Assembly (NCBI GenBank): GCA_009617715.1
Contig: VTFK01000670.1
Location: 30,247 to 94,246 of the forward strand
DNA length: 64,000 nt
Reading direction: 5' to 3'
DNA from: Plectrocnemia conspersa
Taxonomy: Eukaryota; Arthropoda; Insecta; Trichoptera; Polycentropodidae
The position numbers and the translations under genes were made by a program. How positions within the stretch are numbered: position 1 is the first letter of the stretch; every line of letters begins with the position of its first letter. Below are positions 28,190-38,509 of this stretch, in pieces. The notes below the pieces were generated by a model, which did not search any database, was not told where the DNA came from, and saw only the letters and a program-made list of their open reading frames with translations.

Positions 28190-28740
28190 GCATGAAATTT
28201 CACAATGAATAGATGCCAGAACAACGGTTGCAAATTGTGCAAATTTATTTCAAAAATCGTGGTTCAGTTTGCGAAATTTACCATGAGCTACGTCCATTTT
28301 ATGGTTAAAATAAACGTCCATCCGAGCAAGTAGTTCGAATAACCATGGATCTCTTTTCACACAATGCATACTCTAATTGATAATACGCATCCGCAGAGAC
28401 GTCGTACAGTGCGCTCTGAAGTAGTTGTTTCTGCTGTGAAGTGTAGTATTGATGAGGACTCGAATGAGTCGATTCGCCATTGTGCACAGCAATTGGAACT
28501 GTATATCTTAAAATACGCACTTACAAGATTTAGCTCGTGCAAGAATTAAAGCCGCTTGACCTTCGTGTGCGTCCAACGTTCGGTTAATAGGCCAAAAACG
28601 AGATTGCTCTTGATCCTCACTTTCAACCCAAAATTTTGTTCAACGATAAGACTAATTTTTAGTTGAATGGCTATGTCAACAAGCAAAATTGCCGTATTTG
28701 GAGTGAAAAAATTCCCAGATTAAGACGACATTTGGTGTAG
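28190..28740 (+). pseudogene. mariner/Tc1-superfamily transposase, broken
   Basis: From ATG at 28213 the frame reads MPEQRLQIVQIYFKN, then GSVCEIYHELRPFYG before a stop. After a frame change come THPQRRRTVRSE and DEDSNESIRHCAQQLEL, then pieces matching RPKTR and the DDE-side NGYVNKQNCRIWS, written here with a frameshift. The order is that of an insect DDE transposase. The C-terminal half is missing after 28740. Confidence 0.6.
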
Positions 28741-29379
28741 GTAGGAGCATTAGCCCCCCACCCTTTAATTTGGACTACGATGAACCTTTATAGCTTACTG
28801 TACGTCGTATAAGCTGCTGATAGGTCGTCAAAATGGATCGCAGTAGTCATTGTCTAGATTTTCTAAATTGCATTAGCTATTGCATTTTTATCGCTCGGTA
28901 ATTAGTGAATATCGGCTGTGAACTATGTCGAAATAACACGGTTTTTAAGCTAAGCGAGAAGCACAATAGGTGGTCCCTTGCCACAGAAGTCTGCTGGTAT
29001 GCCTTTACCGAATCGAAGGTGGAAAAGATTCACTTTTCCCACAATTGGCTAGCAAAGGAATCATGCTGCGTGAAGACCTGTAACGTCAAGCACTATTTAT
29101 GCAGAAGAACATATTCGAAATTAGCAGTTTTATTGCATTAAGACTAGATGAAATATAATAATAAATAAATAAACGAAATTATTTTTTGAGTTTCTTATTT
29201 TTATTTTTAAAATATACCGTATATAATACAAATTATAAAAAATCGTAAAATTATATTACTTCCTGAACGTGTATGCTAACAGATAAACTCACTTATCAAA
29301 GGGTTAAGTGGAAATAGAAAAATATATATTTGGCATTCACACTTCTTGTGCACTCTTGTCATTTTTTGTGATACACTTG
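28741..29379. other. Spacer, no recognised gene
   Basis: No supported coding sequence. From about 29150 on it is homologous to the 3' region of gene C (29260-29470 matches 31310-31515), which marks the edge of the B/C duplication. Confidence 0.5.
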
Positions 29380-29625
29380 TAATTATAAATTTTAATGTTT
29401 TTAAACATTTTTACATAAAAAGATACGAGCATCGCTAAATTTTAATATACCTTGAAAGGATGCTTTTATATTTTAATGCTGTTTCAAATTTATCATCGGA
29501 AGCATTATTACATTTTATTTGGTGTGTAAGCCGATTTTAAGATTGACGTGTTTTTTTTATGATTATAAATTTGCTTATGTTGTGAAAGATCAAATTTAGT
29601 TTTTAATGTTTTTTTTTATAATCGG
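29380..29625 (-). pseudogene. Fossil fingers downstream of gene B
   Basis: Past the stop codon the minus strand still reads finger-like text, for example ALKYKSILSRYIK, with lost cysteines and histidines and several stops. They are remains of a longer finger array. Confidence 0.5.
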
Positions 29626-30408
29626 TCATGAACAGTTGTGAGTATTTTTATGAGATTCCATATGCATTGAGAGATAATTTTTATATTTGAATGATTTTCC
29701 ACATTTTTTACAATCAAATGCACGAACATCACTATAAGCTAATAAATGCACTGCAAGACTTCCTTTACGTTTGTATGCTTTTCCACATCTTTCACATTTA
29801 AAGTTATGAACATTGCTATGAGTTATCAAATGATGTAGAAGGCTGTTTTTAAATTTGAATGCTTTTCCACACACATCACATTCAAATTTACGAACTTCGC
29901 TTTGATTTAGCATTTGTTTTGCTGGTTGTTCTGCATACTTTTGATATTCATCAGTCTCATTTTTATAAGAATTATCATGAATGAGTTGGTTTCTTTTTGG
30001 TTTCTAAAATTTAAATTTTATTCATTATCCAAATTGTAAATATCGAAATATATAGGAATTTAAATATATTTGAGATAAATCATCTACCCCGAAAGCATTT
30101 GCCTTAAGTATATCTTTAACATCGTGTAATTCTGAAATGATAAAAGTAATTAATAATTTAAATGTATTAAAATTAATATGTATAGTGCTTTATATATGTA
30201 AGCCTAACCTATTTCAATCCTGTCATCTACGTCGTCTATGTATCTATCTTCAATTGTATCGTATTCCAGCTTCACATTTAATAACTTGAAAAAAAAACAT
30301 AATTAAGTTCACATGCTTAAACAAATGTTCATTAACATTTCATTACCTCGACTTTACATATAGTTTTGTCAATAGCAGGTGTTTCTTCATCGTTTTCTAT
30401 GTCAGTTT
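29626..30408 (-). pseudogene. Zinc-finger gene B, decayed (3 fingers)
   Basis: Closest to gene C. Exon 5 is 29626-30003 (125 residues, three intact fingers, ending HKNTHNCS). Exon 3 is 30209-30284 and exon 2 is 30347-30408, both in frame and with good splice ends. Exon 4 ends (right) at 30131, but the stretch with its donor is deleted: compared with 32800-32850, about 32 bases carrying CATCACTAAA and GTAAAAG are gone. No ATG exon and no shared promoter block could be found upstream. It is probably untranscribed, or spliced through a cryptic donor at GGGGTAGATG. Confidence 0.65.
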
Positions 30409-31626
30409 CTGTAAAGACAAAGTTGAATAATTACAGAGAATATCAAGTAAAATGAAAAAACAACTATGTTTTAAATTAAGTTTAGAATATAAAAAAATAA
30501 AAAGGTCATTTCGTTCATTAGGGATTCTGATGGAGCTAAAAAGTCATTTCAAACATTTTCGTTCTCGAAGGACGAAGGACGAAATTTTTGAGGACAATCC
30601 TCAAAGGAGGATGACTGTCCAGGGTCCACCTTAGTTAAATGTAAGTCATTGATGAAAATACGATACATTTTGTTTTTAACCGATATTTTTAACCTGTCAA
30701 GCAAAAACTTTCAGTTTAATTTTAAATCAGTAAAATAAAATATTAAAAACCAGCCCCAGCTGCAGTGACATATATTGGTTATAAATCATATTACACATAA
30801 TAATTTATAATTATTAATTTCGATGTTACCGATTGACCGACAAAAAAATAAAATATTTTTTTTATTAATTTTTGAAATGTTTTTAATTACATTTCATAAA
30901 TAATGTATCATACGTATAACATTATTATCGACCTCTGCATAAGCTCACCGAACTATGTCGATACCGTGCAGTTTTCCGATAATAGCCGTTATTGAAGCGC
31001 AGATAGAAACAAAAACAGCACACAATCGTATTTTCGTGCGACGTATATGATTTTTTCTTGTAACTTGGCCCTAGCACGCGCGAATGAATGTGTAAAACAT
31101 TGAAATCTGTGGCGTACGCTGCTATAGAGCAATATGCAAGTTGTGACGTCTGTTCTTACTTCTTTTTTCGGTGATTGATTGCTTTGAGACTAAACGAAAT
31201 TAACGAATAAATAAATAAATAAAATTAAATGTAGAGTTTCGGATTTTTATTTTTATAATATACCGTATACAATACTAATTATAAAAAAAAACGTAAAATT
31301 ATCTCACTTCCAGAATGTGTATGCTAACAGATGAACTCAAAATCAAAGGGTTAAGCAGGAATAGGAAATATATATTTGGCATTCACACTTCTTGTGCACT
31401 TCTGTCATTTTTTAGTACCCTTGTAAGTAATTTTAAATTTGAACGTTTTTTTAACATTTTTACATTAAAAGTAACGAGCATTGCTAAGTTTAAATATACC
31501 TTGAAAGGATGATTCAAAATTTATCACCAAAAACATTATTGGATTTCATTTGGTAAGAAAGTTGACTTTTAGTTTAAAGTGTATTGCTATGAATGTGAAA
31601 GATCAGATTTTATTTTTGATGTTTTT
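30409..31626. other. Spacer between genes B and C
   Basis: No gene. 31115-31180 resembles the MITE 3' flank (AGAGCAATATGCAAGTTGTGACGT compared with the text near 13085). 31310-31515 is the 3' region of gene C, and 31440-31626 contains decayed finger text. Confidence 0.45.
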
Positions 31627-33418
31627 TTACATTCGGTTATGAACATTGCTATGAGTTTGCATATGCACTGAAAAGTTTCTTTTCTGTTTGAACGTTTTTC
31701 CACATTTTTCACATTCAAAGGCAAAAACATCGCTGTGAGTTAGTATATGTCGTGAAAGATACACTTTAGATTTGAATCTTAGTCTACATTTTTCACATTC
31801 AAAGCTACGAATGTCGCTATGAGTTAGCATATGTCGTGAAAGGTAAGTTTTACATTTAAATATTTTACCACATTTTCCACATTTTTCACATTCAAAGTCG
31901 GGAATATCTCTATGAGTTTGCATATGTTTTGAAAGAATAGATTTTCTTTTGAATGCTTTTCCACATATTGCACATTCAAAGACACAAATTTCCTTATGAG
32001 TTTGCATATGCAGTGAAAGAACAGATTTTGATTTAAATGCTTTTCCACATTTTTTACATTCAAAATCACGAACATCACTATGAGTTATCATGTGTTTTGA
32101 AAGAACAGATTTTCTTTTGTATGCTTTCCCACATATTTTACATTCAAAGTTACGAACATTGCTATGAGTTATCATATGCACCAAAAGTGTTTTTTTAGTT
32201 TTTAATACTTTTCCACATCTTTCACATTCAAGGTCTGAAACATTGCTATGAATTTGCATATGTTGTGAAAGCATGGATTTTGTTTTGATTACTTTACCGC
32301 ATTTTTTACATTTAAAGTCACAAATACGGCTATGAGTTTTTATATGTCGTGAAAGAATGGATTTAGTTTTGAATGCTTTTCCACATTTTCCACATTCAAA
32401 GTCGCGAATATCGCTATGAAATTGCATATGTATTGAGAGATAATTTTTATATTTGAATGATTTTCCACATTTTTTACAATCAAAGGCATAAGTATCGCTA
32501 TGAGTTAATATATGCGTTGAAAGGCTTCTTTTATGTTTGAATGTTTTTCCACATCGTTCACATTCAAAGTTATGAAAATTGTTATGAGTCATCATATGAC
32601 GTAGAAGACTGTTTTTAAATTTAAATGCTTTTCCACATAATTCACATTCAAAATTACGAACATCGCTTTGATTTAGAATTTGTTTTGTTGGATGTTTTAT
32701 ATACTTTTGATGTTCATTAGAATTATCATTTTGGTCTCTTTCTGATTTCTAAAATTTAAATTTTATTCATTATCTTGATTGTAAACATTGAAATATATAG
32801 GAATCAAAAAATATTTGACTTTTACTTTAGTGATGTGGCAAATTTGCTGAGATAAATCGTCTACCCCGAAAGCATTTGTCGTAAGTATATCTTTAACATC
32901 ATGTAATTCTGAAATGATAGAGTAATTAATAATTTAAATATATCAAATTCTATCTGTATAGTGATTTATATATGTATGTCAAACCTATTTCAAGCCTGTC
33001 ATATACGCCATCTATGTACCTATCTTCAATTTTATCGTATTCGAGCTTCACATTTAATAACTTGAAAAGAAAACAAATTAAGATTATATGCATTACAAGT
33101 ATTCATTAATGTTTCATTACCTCGACTTTACATAGATTCGTGTCAATAGCAGATGTTTCTCCATCGTTTTCTATGTCAGCTTTTGCAAAGAAAAGTTTAA
33201 TAATTACAGGTAATACATAAACAACTAGTAAAATAGTTTGCTACGTGTGAAATATATGTCATTGATGAAAATATAATAGATTTTAATTAAAAAAAAATAT
33301 ATTTTGAAAGCATTTAAAAGTGAGTCTAAAGCAAAATTTAGTTATATTTTTAAAATGTTTTTAACCATGATAGAGAAAATAAAACAAAATGGAGTATACC
33401 GATTTTGACAGACGTCAT
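31627..33418 (-). CDS. C2H2 zinc-finger protein C (12 fingers)
   Basis: Exons: 33400-33418, 33121-33179, 32985-33060, 32826-32908 and 31627-32748; 1359 nt, 452 residues. ATG is at 33416-33418 (MTSVKI). In intron 1 the acceptor CAG of the other copies has become CAA, so the next AG, 3 nt inward, must be used. This removes the Glu after VKI and so the first psi-K-x-E motif. Twelve fingers follow, with S-D/N-x-x-D type linkers. Finger 10 carries an extra K-C-G (CEKCGKCGKIF), a 9-nt duplication that adds a third cysteine. Gene B is a decayed sister copy. Confidence 0.83.
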
Positions 33419-33475
33419 TGTTGACAGTTCATAACAAACGTTTGGTCCAGATACGATGATCCGTCGAGCATGCTA
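33419..33475 (-). promoter_or_regulatory. Shared promoter/5'UTR block, gene C copy
   Basis: Minus strand: GCTCGAC, spacer, TCGTATCTGGACCAAACG, GAACTGTCAACA, ATG. It is shorter than in A because about 15 bases just before the ATG are missing. Confidence 0.6.
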
Positions 33476-34079
33476 TAAAAAAGTGTTATGATTCTTTTAT
33501 AATAAATATTAAATAATTAATATAAAAATGTACTTTTTAATCAACACTATTAAGATCCAAGAGGTGAGCGAAACAGTCGGATGCCCGGGGCGCTAGCTCT
33601 AAAGGGGGTGGCATTTACTTATCCTCGGTTAGATTATGTTACTTTCCCAAATAAATCCGCGCGTTACTGTGCTGTGATTTCAAATAGGAATATTCATAAA
33701 TATAGCTTTATTTATTCGCTAAAAATAGAAAAAATATTTGGCTAAACGGCTCAAATAGCCAAATAAGACAGCTTTAAATGGTTGCCTGAAAGCTACTGGT
33801 AAGTTATTTTCCCTTTAACTCGCTCGCGTGTTAAGCGGCGTTCCGCATGCGTGACATGTGTTATCGAGGTCATTGCCGGAAGTTAGAAATCATAGAATAT
33901 TTTTTAACATCAATTAATAAAAATGTATGTGTATGCAAAAAATATATTGAATAACATATTCAAATTTATATTTATTCAACAAAGACCATAAAGTAACACA
34001 GAGAAATGATAAAATAAATAGCAAAAGTTAGTTATAAATTACTTTGAATTCATTTTTCACTTATTCTTTTAGCAGCAAT
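33476..34079. other. Spacer upstream of gene C
   Basis: No gene. 33800-33850 (CTCGCTCGCGTGTTAAG) resembles 9215-9235 inside the 1.1-kb element and may be a fragment of it. Confidence 0.35.
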
Positions 34080-34570
34080 TTTGACGAATAGGAGAGCGCA
34101 AAAAAATTATCCCTTCACAGATGTCAAAAATTCACGTCAAAAGTAATAAAATTGTACCGCCGCCGTTGCAGTGGGAATGCTCATTGCCGAGGGTTCCAAC
34201 ACGATTTTATTGCTTTTAACGTGGATTTTTACCTTCTGAGAAGTGATAATTGTTTTTGCGCGTTTCTATTGACCAAAATTCGGTTTGAATATACTTTAAA
34301 TAATACTCTTGTATCAGAATTCAGTAGTAAAATCGGTAAGAATAGCTGTTATATTCTTAAAACTTTAAAAGTAATATCGAAATGCAAACAAACTATAGTG
34401 CAATATACGAAGTGCGACGTGACTGTACTTCTGCTTCCACTTATTTTCCATTGAGTTGGCTTAGTTTTTTGTTGACTTGACTTGATGAAAGTTCTAAGTA
34501 TCTTTAATTCTAGAACTTTCATTAGGTTAGAGTTGGAACAGCAAATGGACGTTTTGCTTATGTCAAATTA
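34080..34570. mobile_element. Foldback MITE, copy 2, with extended 3' flank
   Basis: Same order as 12789-13290: AGGAGAGCGCAAAAA, TCACGTCAAAAGTAATAAAAT, a decayed central hairpin (GGGAATGCTC/GAGGGTTCC), CACGATTTTATTGCTTTTAACG, GAAGTGATAATTGTTTTTGCG, then the flank to TAGACG-like text near 34550. More diverged than copy 1. Confidence 0.65.
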
Positions 34571-35373
34571 TTACACATTAAATAAGATAATAATAATAAG
34601 CACATATCGAAACTTGATTCATCACACATTTTAGAAATTAGTGATAGCTAAAGATTCTCATTGATAACCGGAAATTTTACGTGCAGTCAAGTAGTTCTCA
34701 AAAAGGTGCATTTTTGAGAACATCCATATTTTTTTATAGCTTTATGTATTATTTCCTGATGTATTTTTATTGCTTTTGTAAAACCGTCATACTTTCATAT
34801 CTAAAAAGGTCGAAATGCCACCATAGTTTAAATTTAAGTTATCATATTATATTTAAAAGTAGAGACCCTAAGACAATTCAAGTTGATTTTTTAACCAATC
34901 ATAGTACTTTTTTCGATGTATTAAAATAATATTGAAGAATAATAAATCTATTTCTTTAGTGATTGAATGAATCGGATTTATTATACTGTTTGTAATTTGC
35001 ATGATGCGATTGAGGAATAGTGGGGATTTCTTTCTGTCATCAGAGGGAAAGCGACCGTTTTATGTAGATGGCCACCAGTCTTAGTGAATACAAGTAGACG
35101 GAAGTCAGTGAAGATAAACATCGCATGCCTATAGCAAGATTAATAATAGAAGACGTATATCAAACAAGAACACTTTATCTGGTCTCTGCCTAAAAATACA
35201 AACTGTTCTTTAGGCAATAAAATAGTATACTGCATTTTACATTGTGTTTTAAAATAACAACTTTCAAAATATACATACATATATTTGGTAATGATCTATC
35301 TTCTTTATATATAAACTGTTTATTCAAAATTTCATTGAGAAAATATAATTTAATAAAGGTAAGGTTCGAGTAT
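34571..35373. other. Spacer 3' of gene D
   Basis: AT-rich, no recognised gene or repeat. Confidence 0.45.
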
Positions 35374-36897
35374 TTAAGGTATTTTTTCACAAGCATTTCT
35401 CTGAGTTATCATATGTTGTAAAAATGTTTTTTTATATTTGAATGCTTTTCCACATTTTCCGCATTTAAAGTCACAAACATCGCTATGTATTTTCATATGC
35501 AATTTAAGTATGCATTTAGTTTTAAATGCTTTTCCACAGTCATCACATTCAAATTCATAAACATTGCTATGAGTAATCATATGACTCCTAAGTCTTTTTT
35601 TGAATTTGAATGCTTTTCCACATTTCTCACATTCAAAGTTACGAATATTACTATGAGTCGTCATATGGGTAAAATATGCATATCTAGTTTTAAATGCCTT
35701 TCCACATTTTTCACATTTAAATTCATAAAAATTATAATGAGTAATCATATGCTTCTTAAGTATTTTTTTTAATTTGAATGCTTTTTCACATTTACTACAT
35801 TTAAAATTATAAACATCGCTGTGAGTTATCGTATGATTTAAAAGTTCACTTTTAGATCTATATGCTTTTCCACATTTTCCACATTTAAAATCATCGCTAT
35901 GAGTTATCTTATGATGTAAAAGTAAACGTTTAGATTTGAATGCTTTTCCACATTTTTCACACTTAAAGTTACAAACATCGTTATGAATTTGAATATGCCC
36001 TTTAAGTACAGGTTTAGTTTTGAATGGTCTTCCACAATGTTCACATTCAAAAACATAAGCACTTTCATGAGACATCATATGACTTGAAAGTGATATTTTG
36101 GTTTTGAATGCTTTATCACATTTCTCACATTTAAAGTCATAAACATCACTATGAGTTATTATATGACGGGTAAGGTCTGATTTACGTTTAAATGCTTTTC
36201 CACATTTTTCACACTTATGGTCACAAACATCACTAGGAGGTGTATGCCCTAAAAGCCTGTTTTTACTTTTTAATGCGTTTACAAATTTTCCATTTTTTGT
36301 TTTAGCTTTAGCGCATTTTGCTTTTACTGATTTCTAAAAATAAATTTTATTAGTTAATATTATATTAAACGTTGAAATTTTATTATATTGGACTATTACT
36401 TTGGTGACATTGGCAATTTTTAGTGAAAAATCGTTCACCTCAATAGTATTCGCCTTAAGTATATCTTTAACGTCGTGCATTTCTGAAATCATTTTCGAAT
36501 CAAATATTAAAAAGTATATCAAAATGTATCACTATGTTATATTATGTATGTTTAACCTATTTCAAACATGTCATTTACGTCGTCAATCCTTGTTGTATCC
36601 TCGCTGGCATCATATTCGTGTTTTACGTTTAAGAACTTGAATAGAAAACTCAATTTAAAGTTATATGCATTAACAGTTTTAATGTTTCGTTTCAATACCT
36701 CTACTTTACAATGAATCCCGTCAATTTCTGTAAAGATGTCGTTTTCCATGTCTATTTCTGTAAAGATCAACTTGATTACTTAAAGGGAATATCTAATTAA
36801 CTAATAAACAAATTAGCTTTGTTTTTAACTTAAGTTCATGTTAATTACGATCGGACAAATTAAAAAAATCTATCGTACCAGTTTTGATGAACGTTAT
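35374..36897 (-). CDS. C2H2 zinc-finger gene D (10 fingers), first ATG lost
   Basis: Exons by homology: 36879-36897, 36699-36757, 36557-36635, 36400-36482 and 35374-36333. All splice ends and phases are kept. The start exon, however, reads ATA ACG TTC ATC where relatives have ATG GCG, so translation would have to begin at the in-frame ATG of exon 2 (DMEND), dropping the first psi-K-x-E. Exon 5 encodes 10 fingers. The fifth has a linker short by two residues (HSDDFKC), and the last ends HMITQ, so its final zinc ligand is Gln instead of His. It could be a working gene with a shorter leader, or early decay. Confidence 0.7.
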
Positions 36898-36960
36898 CTT
36901 AAGCGAACTGACAGCTTAGCACAAATATTTGGTCCAAATACGACGATTATCGCACATGGC
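36898..36960 (-). promoter_or_regulatory. Shared promoter/5'UTR block, gene D copy
   Basis: Minus strand: TCGTATTTGGACCAAATATT, then AAGCTGTCAG. The core is intact although the ATG is lost; the upstream GCTCGAC is changed to TGCGATA. Confidence 0.5.
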
Positions 36961-37309
36961 AATAAATGGGGAAGTTTTAAATGTTTCATATTTATATACT
37001 TTAAATTAAAAAAATAATCAATTTCCATTTTCAATAAACTGCTATCGTTAATTTTCCGATGAAAGTACATATTCATTTAATCTCGTAGTTTAACTATCGA
37101 GAGACCGAACTATTTTTAATCGAGCGTAGAACGATAACAAGCTATGCCTTTTTGTCATTGTTTATGCACGCACACAAATGCATTTCTTACGAAGACCCAA
37201 TGACGTCAAGCACGCGCAGGTTCTCAAACTAAATATATTTTCTTACATTTTTTCTTTACAAATAACAATATTAAAAATTAAATGAAATTACTGTAGGGGG
37301 CCTATTTAT
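36961..37309. other. Spacer upstream of gene D
   Basis: AT-rich, nothing recognised. Confidence 0.45.
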
Positions 37310-37950
37310 ATGTTTTCATTTTTGTTTATTATAACCAGAACTTGGCGGCACTCTGGTAACGGACACTCTTCTCGTGATAACTGGCGGGTTCGCACGAGGA
37401 TGCGGGCCCGCGTACCGTCCGGTCATACATTTAAGTTTTAACATGCAACTGTAATAATATTCAATAAAAATATTATGCAAAAGTATTCATGAATAATTCT
37501 ATCGCTGACTTTTTCGATTTATGCAAATAAACGTTCTACTGTCGTTCAATTACAATTTTTATATAAAATCTACCGATAGGAGGCGTATGAAATACATTCG
37601 ACGGCATCGATCGTTGTTTTAGCACTCAAAATATTTATGTATCCATATCTTATAGGCAAGGAAAGCCATAATATTAATGAGCTCCATAAATATTTTTAAT
37701 GGCCACCGGCTTGTCGCCCATACGAATATTCACGAGCAAAACTTGGCGGCACTCTGGTAACATTAGCGTAAAGGACACCTTCTCGTGGCAACTCTGGCGT
37801 GTTCGCACGCCGGTGTGTGCCTCGAGCACCGTCTGGTCACGCATTTAAATTTTAACATGCAACTGTAATCAAATCACAATAAAAATACTACTGCAGCGGT
37901 TCAATCTGTGTCTAATTGCCACCCGTCACCTCCCGTCGCCAAAAATAATA
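37310..37950 (+). repeat. Two tandem copies of a possible solo-LTR repeat
   Basis: Copies at about 37310-37480 and 37735-37950. Both begin with AACTTGGCGGCACTCTGGTAAC, continue through a GC-rich CGTGGCAACTCTGGCG-like region and TTTTAACATGCAACTGTAAT, and reach CAATAAAAATA. The second goes on to ACTGCAGCGGTTCAATCTGT and CACCCGTCACCTCCCGTCGCC. AATAAA close to the end and lack of coding text fit an LTR, but TG/CA ends and a target duplication were not pinned down. Confidence 0.45.
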
Positions 37951-38509
37951 CATTTATCTATATATAAATTAAAATAATACTAATAAATTTTAAGAAAGTA
38001 AGAGAAAGATATTTTAAATATGTACTTGTACTAGCTGCAGTTGATGCTCAGTCGAGTAATTTGTTACCATTAATATTAAAAATATACAAAAGAATATGCT
38101 TACATTTTAGAATCACATTTAATTTTATTTTTACAATACAATTAGTACAGAAAGTTCAACAAAACTTGTAATTTTTCGTCGCACTGAACTTATAATGCAC
38201 ATATAATATTATATCAGTGAAACTGTTGAAATCATTCTTGATGATGTAGAATTGCTTATTTCAGTTGAAAACAAAGTGACATTATATGGCACATTAATTA
38301 GAAAATCTCTTTTATTTCTTTCAAAGAAGGTAACAACAGTAAAGATGGTGATATTTTGTGATATATTTTCGAGTGATTATATATTTTAATGCTTCTCCAC
38401 ATCTTTCACATTCAAAGTTTAGAACATCACTGAGTATACAGTCTAAAAATTAATGCTGTTACACATTTATCACATCTTATGGGATATAATTTTGTATGAA
38501 ATTTATATT
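37951..38509. other. 3' side of gene E with a fossil finger
   Basis: At 38375-38445 the minus strand reads DVLNFECERCGEALKY, a decayed finger beyond the stop codon of gene E. The rest is AT-rich with no gene. Confidence 0.5.

Noticed and set aside
36552..36770. 72-residue open frame over exons 2-3 of gene D
   Set aside because: It reads through an intron that has good GT/AG ends and is conserved in all paralogues, so it is chance openness, although retention cannot be excluded.
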